Below are positions 30,596 through 34,398 of a stretch of DNA of 34,398 nt, piece after piece; position 1 is the stretch's first letter, and every line of letters begins with the position of its first letter. The translations under genes and the position numbers were made by a program. The DNA is from Clostridium tepidiprofundi DSM 19306 (GTDB taxonomy: Bacteria; Bacillota; Clostridia; Clostridiales; Clostridiaceae), in the NCBI RefSeq assembly GCF_001594005.1, contig NZ_LTBA01000026.1, forward strand, positions 1 through 34,398, in the 5' to 3' direction. The notes under the pieces are model-generated. The model saw only the letters and a list, made by a program, of their open reading frames with translations. It was not told where the DNA came from and ran no database searches.

Positions 30596-32087
30596 CCATA
30601 ACTTCATTAAAAAAATTACTTCTCTTGTTGAAACTCCATTTTTCTAGTGTTATATCATAATCGCTATATACTAAAAATTTAGCTTTTGTTTTTCCCATAT
30701 CAACATGTAAGTCCTTTATTTTTTGTTTATGCGATGTATCTAGTGCTTCAGCCAATTTCAATATTGCCGCTAGCTTTGATACTACTATTTTGTCCTCTTC
30801 GCTTAGGTATTTATATTGTTTGTGTTCCTTCTTAGGAATCATATCTCCATGATACATAGCTGTAGCTGCTATTATGTTCTTTTCTCTTTCTGACAATCCC
30901 ATTATATTTTCAGCTTTAATAATGCTATAGCAATATATCTCATTGTTGTTTATATCCACATATTTGCCAATATCATGAAGTATAGATGCCGATTTAAGAT
31001 AAAACTTCTCCTTTTCTGAAAATCCGTGAATGCTCTTTGTACCATCAAAAATATTAATTGCAAACTTCTTTACGCATTTTGAATGATTTATATCTGCACC
31101 ATATTTTTCGCACATATACCACATTGATCCTAAAATATCCTTAACTGATTTTCTCCCTCGTTCAGTATTAAACATTTCATCAACCATATTAATAAGTAAA
31201 CCATACCTTAATGATATGGTTGGTATATATACTCCCTTTGCCTCTGTTATATTGAAAAATGAACGCAGTATTATAAGCGATGGGAGCAAAAATTCCGCTT
31301 GATTTTTGTGCAATTTATATTTTTCCATTATCTTTTCCATTGAAACATTTTTTGTATCATCAAATAATTCATTTATTGCTTTCTTGCTTATGTATTCATC
31401 ATCATTCTTGAGCAAAAAATTAAAGCTTTTAAATTCTCCACCAAGTCCAACAAAATTTTTTATAGACATGTTTTTTATTATGCTTTTGATGGGATACATT
31501 TTGCTATCTAAATACTGCTCCATTATACTCGCAAAATCCAAAGTTTTCTTTTCTAAATCAGACAGTATTTCTCTCATTCTCAGTGAACCAACCTTTATGT
31601 ATTCTGTAAATTTTAAATATTTTTTGTCATACACTGATATTTCAATACCACCAGAACCAATATTAATAACTAATACACCTTTTTTAACCATTTCTTCTAT
31701 TCCGGGAAGCACTTCATAAAGTGCCTTATTAATAAAAAACCTTTCTTGAGAACTGTTTATTATCTCTGTATTAATTCCAGCCTTCATCCTTATCTGCTCA
31801 AGTACATACTCTCTATTTTCAGCTTCCCTAATGCTACTAGTTGCAACTGCTCTGTACCACTTAATATTGTAGTCATTAATAATTTGATGAAATCCATTAA
31901 AGACTTCACATATTTCATTTATGGTTTTAATATTTATTCTCTTAGTCGCAAATGTATCTCTGCCTGCATTTGTTGGCATCTTTAAGTCTTCGAGTATTTT
32001 TATTTTTCCATTTGCATTTACTTGAGAAATCATAAGTCCTAGAGAATTAGAACCCAAATTTATTGAAGCAATAATCTCATTCTTCAT
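30561..32087 (-). CDS. Ppx/GppA-family protein with altered catalytic residues
   Basis: A 508-residue protein with the full Ppx/GppA layout: an actin-like fold (about 1-300) plus a C-terminal HD-type helical domain (SILHDIGKYVD, TAMYHGDMIP). The family normally cleaves terminal phosphate from polyphosphate or pppGpp. Here the two phosphate-binding Asp residues are changed to Asn: INLGSNSLGLMI (Asn10) instead of IDIGSNSLRL, and INIGSGGIEI (Asn142) instead of IDIGGSSTE; the Arg after GSNSL is Gly. Glu115 and Glu149 remain. The neighbouring ppx at 32709 keeps all of these residues. It may be a weak enzyme or a polyphosphate/(p)ppGpp-sensing pseudoenzyme. ATG after GGAG; it is likely cotranscribed with ppk. 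Confidence 0.88.
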   Translation of the reverse strand: MKNEIIASINLGSNSLGLMISQVNANGKIKILEDLKMPTNAGRDTFATKRINIKTINEICEVFNGFHQIINDYNIKWYRAVATSSIREAENREYVLEQIRMKAGINTEIINSSQERFFINKALYEVLPGIEEMVKKGVLVINIGSGGIEISVYDKKYLKFTEYIKVGSLRMREILSDLEKKTLDFASIMEQYLDSKMYPIKSIIKNMSIKNFVGLGGEFKSFNFLLKNDDEYISKKAINELFDDTKNVSMEKIMEKYKLHKNQAEFLLPSLIILRSFFNITEAKGVYIPTISLRYGLLINMVDEMFNTERGRKSVKDILGSMWYMCEKYGADINHSKCVKKFAINIFDGTKSIHGFSEKEKFYLKSASILHDIGKYVDINNNEIYCYSIIKAENIMGLSEREKNIIAATAMYHGDMIPKKEHKQYKYLSEEDKIVVSKLAAILKLAEALDTSHKQKIKDLHVDMGKTKAKFLVYSDYDITLEKWSFNKRSNFFNEVMGIEAVIKERKV

Positions 32088-32203
32088 ATTCTATTCTCCG
32101 ATCATATATCTATTTTTATTAAGGCATTTTTAACAAAATAGACTAATATATTTAATTTGTTATTTTCTTTCAAATGCCTAAAAGCAATATCAAACATTCT
32201 ATT

Positions 32204-32301
32204 ATTACATTATTTCTTTTTATACTCACACTATATTCAAGACATCGACATTTCGTATAAAATTTTATAATTACATCATTTCTTTTTATACAAACACGTA
32301 T
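32204..32301. repeat. Direct repeat in the ppx-ppx intergenic region
   Basis: ATTACATTATTTCTTTTTAT at 32204 and ATTACATCATTTCTTTTTAT at 32270 begin two copies of about 32 bases, 66 bases apart, continuing as TACTCACAC/TACAAACAC. They lie upstream of the minus-strand ppx-like gene and could be paired regulator sites or a small duplication. Confidence 0.6.
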
Positions 32302-32410
32302 ACTTTATTATTTGTATACTAATAATAAAATATCCCTATTGCTATATAAATGTAAACTCATTTTGCTAAAGAAAAGCTTCAAAACTTCAAGCAAAAACTT
32401 TACTTTATCT

Positions 32411-32545
32411 AACTTCAATTCGTAATATGCAATATTTATATTTAATATACATATATTTTGTATTAATATTCACTATAAAACTCTCTACATGATGCATTTT
32501 TTCGTTGTAATATAATAATAAAAATCTAAATTACGAATTGAAGTT
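32411..32545. repeat. 16-bp perfect inverted repeats flanking a 103-bp AT-rich segment
   Basis: AACTTCAATTCGTAAT (32411-32426) and its exact reverse complement (32530-32545) enclose 103 bases between two divergent ppx-family genes. The enclosed segment contains TAATATAATAAT-type promoter-like DNA near 32508-32522. This is the layout of an invertible promoter, although no recombinase gene is visible here. The other parts of 32088-32708 show only the direct repeat at 32204-32301 and the hairpin leader at 32623-32708. Confidence 0.6.
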
Positions 32546-32622
32546 TATCTAAATCAAAAGCTTCAATATACCACTTATAGAAATGGGAATCTTAAAAAAA
32601 CAAATATTACATCAAAATAGAG

Positions 32623-32708
32623 AAAGGAGGAACTGCTACTACAGAAAATATTAAAAAGCATATATTCAATATACAAAGAATTCATATTTTGAGTAGCAGA
32701 AAAAATCA
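32623..32708 (+). promoter_or_regulatory. Folded 5' leader that may bridge a distant ribosome binding site to the ppx start
   Basis: A consensus AAAGGAGG at 32623-32630 lies 78 bases before the ppx ATG, too far to serve it in linear form, and no good binding site is nearer. Between them CTGCTACT (32633-32640) pairs with AGTAGCAG (32692-32699), and AAAATAT (32645-32651) pairs with ATATTTT (32684-32690), with a small internal loop. Folded, the RNA places AAAGGAGG about 11 bases from the ATG. Alternatively a short leader frame ending in TGA over the ATG (ATGA) could couple translation, but it has no normal start codon. Confidence 0.5.
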
Positions 32709-34235
32709 ATGAAAAATATTTCTATAATTGACATAGGTTCCAATTCACTACGTCTTATTTTAGTTTCTATATTCGATAATGGAGCTTTTAAAGTAATTGA
32801 TGAATTTAAGGAGTCCATTAGATTAGGTTCTGATATGAAAGATAACTGTTTAAATGAAAATAGAATGAGTAATGCAATAGAACTTCTAAAAACATTTAAA
32901 AAGCTATCTGATTCTGTACAAGTTTCTCCTATAATAGCAGTTGCAACTGAAGCTGTACGCAAAGCAAAGAATAAAAACATATTCTTGGAAAAAGTTAAAA
33001 ATGAATGTGGAATTGATATAAAAGTTCTCACAGGAGAAGAAGAAGCCTATTATGATTACTTAGGTGCAATTAACAGCATAAACACAAAAGATAGTATTAT
33101 TATTGATATTGGTGGCTCAAGTACTGAACTTGCATGGATTGAAAATAATACAATCAAAGAATCAATAAGCCTTCCTATAGGAGCAATTGTTCTTTCTAAA
33201 AAATTTGATATCAATAATAAGTTGTCAAATAAAGAAGAAAATCAAATAGTTGACTTTATTACAAAAACATTTAATGATATTCCTTGGCTAAAAAACGTAA
33301 AAAACTTACCTGTTATAGGAATAGGAGGAACAATACGAAACATTTGCAAAATACACAGAAAAAATATTGATTACCCATTAGATTTAAACCACAATTATAT
33401 TATGTCTGCTAAAGACGTCAATGAAGTATATTCAATTGTTAAATGTAAATCAACAGATGAACTGAAAAAGTTAAAAGGGTTATCCAAAAACAGAGCTGAT
33501 ATATTTGCAGGAGCATGTTGTGAATTCAACACCTTTATAGAACTTTTAGATACAAAGCATATAATTATAAGTGGCTATGGTTTAAGAGAAGGATTAGTTT
33601 TTGAATATGTTTTTAATAATTATAACGTCAAAAAAAATGTACTTGATTTCTCTTTAGATTGTATAATGACTAATCTTAATTTGAATAAAAATCATTCAAT
33701 GCACGTATATAATCTCACTTTATCACTTTTTAACCAACTTTCAGAATTACATTGTATTGAAGATGATTTAAATAACGTCATAAAAACAGCTTGTTTTTTA
33801 CATGATTGTGGCACAAGTATAAGCTACTATGATCATCATAAACATTCATTTTACATAATGACAAATTCGAGAATACGTGGATTAAGTCATCGTGAACTTC
33901 TATTGAGTGCATTTATTGCTGCTAACCATAGAAAAGGTACTTTTAGCATCTCTAAAACAAAGTATAAAAAAATATTATCCTCCAATGATGAAAGGATAAT
34001 AAAAATTGTAAGTATTATGTTAAGACTTTCAGAGAGTTTAGATAAAAATCTTGCAGGAAGTGTTAAGGATATAAGCTGTAAAATTGATAATGAAACTGTT
34101 TTTATAAATCTAATTTCAGAAGAATATCCTTCTTTAGAAATCATAGAAGCTCAAAAAAACGCAGAGAATTTCAAAGAGCTATTCAATAAAAAACTTGTAT
34201 TGAAACATAACAAATCTGCAAATAATTTAAAGTGA
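32709..34235 (+). CDS. ppx: Exopolyphosphatase, Ppx/GppA family
   Basis: A 508-residue Ppx/GppA phosphatase that releases phosphate from polyphosphate or converts pppGpp to ppGpp. Catalytic motifs are canonical: IIDIGSNSLRLIL (Asp8, Arg15), LTGEEEAYYDYLGA (Glu111) and IIIDIGGSSTELAW (Asp133, Glu140). The C-terminal half has the helical HD-like domain (TACFLHDCGTS, AANHRKG). No in-frame start lies upstream because of a TAG at 32694, so the ATG at 32709 is used despite its unusual, folded leader. It is divergent from the ppx-like/ppk pair; PPK1 makes and this enzyme would degrade polyphosphate. I see no convincing terminator between its stop and the IS end at about 34271. Confidence 0.95.
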   Translation: MKNISIIDIGSNSLRLILVSIFDNGAFKVIDEFKESIRLGSDMKDNCLNENRMSNAIELLKTFKKLSDSVQVSPIIAVATEAVRKAKNKNIFLEKVKNECGIDIKVLTGEEEAYYDYLGAINSINTKDSIIIDIGGSSTELAWIENNTIKESISLPIGAIVLSKKFDINNKLSNKEENQIVDFITKTFNDIPWLKNVKNLPVIGIGGTIRNICKIHRKNIDYPLDLNHNYIMSAKDVNEVYSIVKCKSTDELKKLKGLSKNRADIFAGACCEFNTFIELLDTKHIIISGYGLREGLVFEYVFNNYNVKKNVLDFSLDCIMTNLNLNKNHSMHVYNLTLSLFNQLSELHCIEDDLNNVIKTACFLHDCGTSISYYDHHKHSFYIMTNSRIRGLSHRELLLSAFIAANHRKGTFSISKTKYKKILSSNDERIIKIVSIMLRLSESLDKNLAGSVKDISCKIDNETVFINLISEEYPSLEIIEAQKNAENFKELFNKKLVLKHNKSANNLK

Positions 34236-34270
34236 TTTAATCTTAAAACTAAACTTCAAGTTGTTTTTTT

Positions 34271-34398
34271 CGTGAACTACCCTCCACTTACTTCGTTGAA
34301 GTGGGGGCTTCTTGGTCAATACTCCCAATGGAGCAAGTTTACCCAAGCTAACAAGGTCGTCCCAACCTCTGATTATTACCAAAATTATATAGCTAATT
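34271..34398 (-). mobile_element. Right end of an IS200/IS605-type (TnpB) element with omega-RNA-like structure, partial
   Basis: Read on the minus strand, the window edge sequence passes GGTTGGGACGACC, a small hairpin CTCC/GGAG (34322-34333), GACCAAGAAGCCCCCACTTC, and a 9-bp hairpin (34281-34289 with 34299-34307), ending GGGTAGTTCAC at about 34272. AAGAAGCCCCCAC...GTGG-GGGTAGTTCAC is the pattern I recognise from the 3' ends of TnpB-encoding IS605-group elements in Firmicutes, where the end is transcribed as the guide (omega) RNA. The gene itself would lie beyond the right edge. The minus frame is open here, but I do not call it coding. Confidence 0.6.

Noticed and set aside
31306-31719. A 137-codon plus-strand open frame opposite the ppx-like gene, and similar frames at 28847-29941, 17156-17380, 23512-23724, 32666-33031 and 33887-34144.
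   Set aside because: They are antisense shadows of clear genes, with no recognisable protein features or start signals.
30500-32301. The 66-base spaced direct repeats near 30500 and 32204 as small CRISPR arrays.
   Set aside because: Only two copies each, one copy is within a coding region, copies are imperfect, and they are unrelated to the array repeat; the shared offset seems coincidental.

Overview
The window is AT-rich, low-GC Firmicute DNA, most likely from a Clostridium or close relative. Evidence: strong AGGAGG-type ribosome binding sites, low GC, a type I-B repeat closely resembling clostridial repeats, and clustered ppk/ppx genes. From left to right it holds: the end of an IS982-family element (1-438) inserted inside a CRISPR repeat; a very large CRISPR array (439-11097; 162 full 29-nt repeats plus one half repeat, 162 spacers); its leader (11098-11286); a complete type I-B cas operon on the minus strand (cas6-cas8-cas7-cas5-cas3-cas4-cas1-cas2, 19763 down to 11287); a 400-base regulatory region (20100-20506); a second type I-B effector operon on the minus strand (WYL regulator-cas6-cas8-cas7-cas5-cas3, 28091 down to 20507) with no adaptation genes and no array of its own; ppk and a divergent ppx-like gene (minus), a canonical ppx (plus), and the end of an IS200/IS605-type element at the right edge.

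Transcription of the CRISPR-Cas block runs right to left. The array is read from the minus strand, so the leader and newest spacers lie next to cas2 and the oldest end is the one cut by IS982. The two effector modules have dissimilar Cas3, Cas5, Cas7 and Cas8 but very similar Cas6 proteins, which suggests both complexes draw crRNAs from the one array. The only adaptation genes (cas4-cas1-cas2) belong to the left operon.

The most interesting locus is in 20100-20370. It looks like a tiny crRNA-like gene: a promoter, a degenerate repeat with an intact 5' handle, a 31-nt pseudo-spacer, a second degenerate repeat with an intact 5' half, and a terminator. The pseudo-spacer matches 20 of 24 positions of the DNA just downstream of the promoter of the neighbouring HTH-cas operon, next to a CCA PAM. 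Two of the four mismatches fall at positions 6 and 12, which type I Cascade does not read. This is the signature of a CreR-type guide by which Cascade would repress its own operon.

Other layers of control are visible: a nearly identical 55-bp promoter/operator element before both cas6 genes, a WYL regulator and what looks like its internally deleted copy, and intrinsic terminators directly before cas3 (right operon) and before cas4 (left operon). Several spacers come in homologous families that hit the same protein motif in diverged targets.
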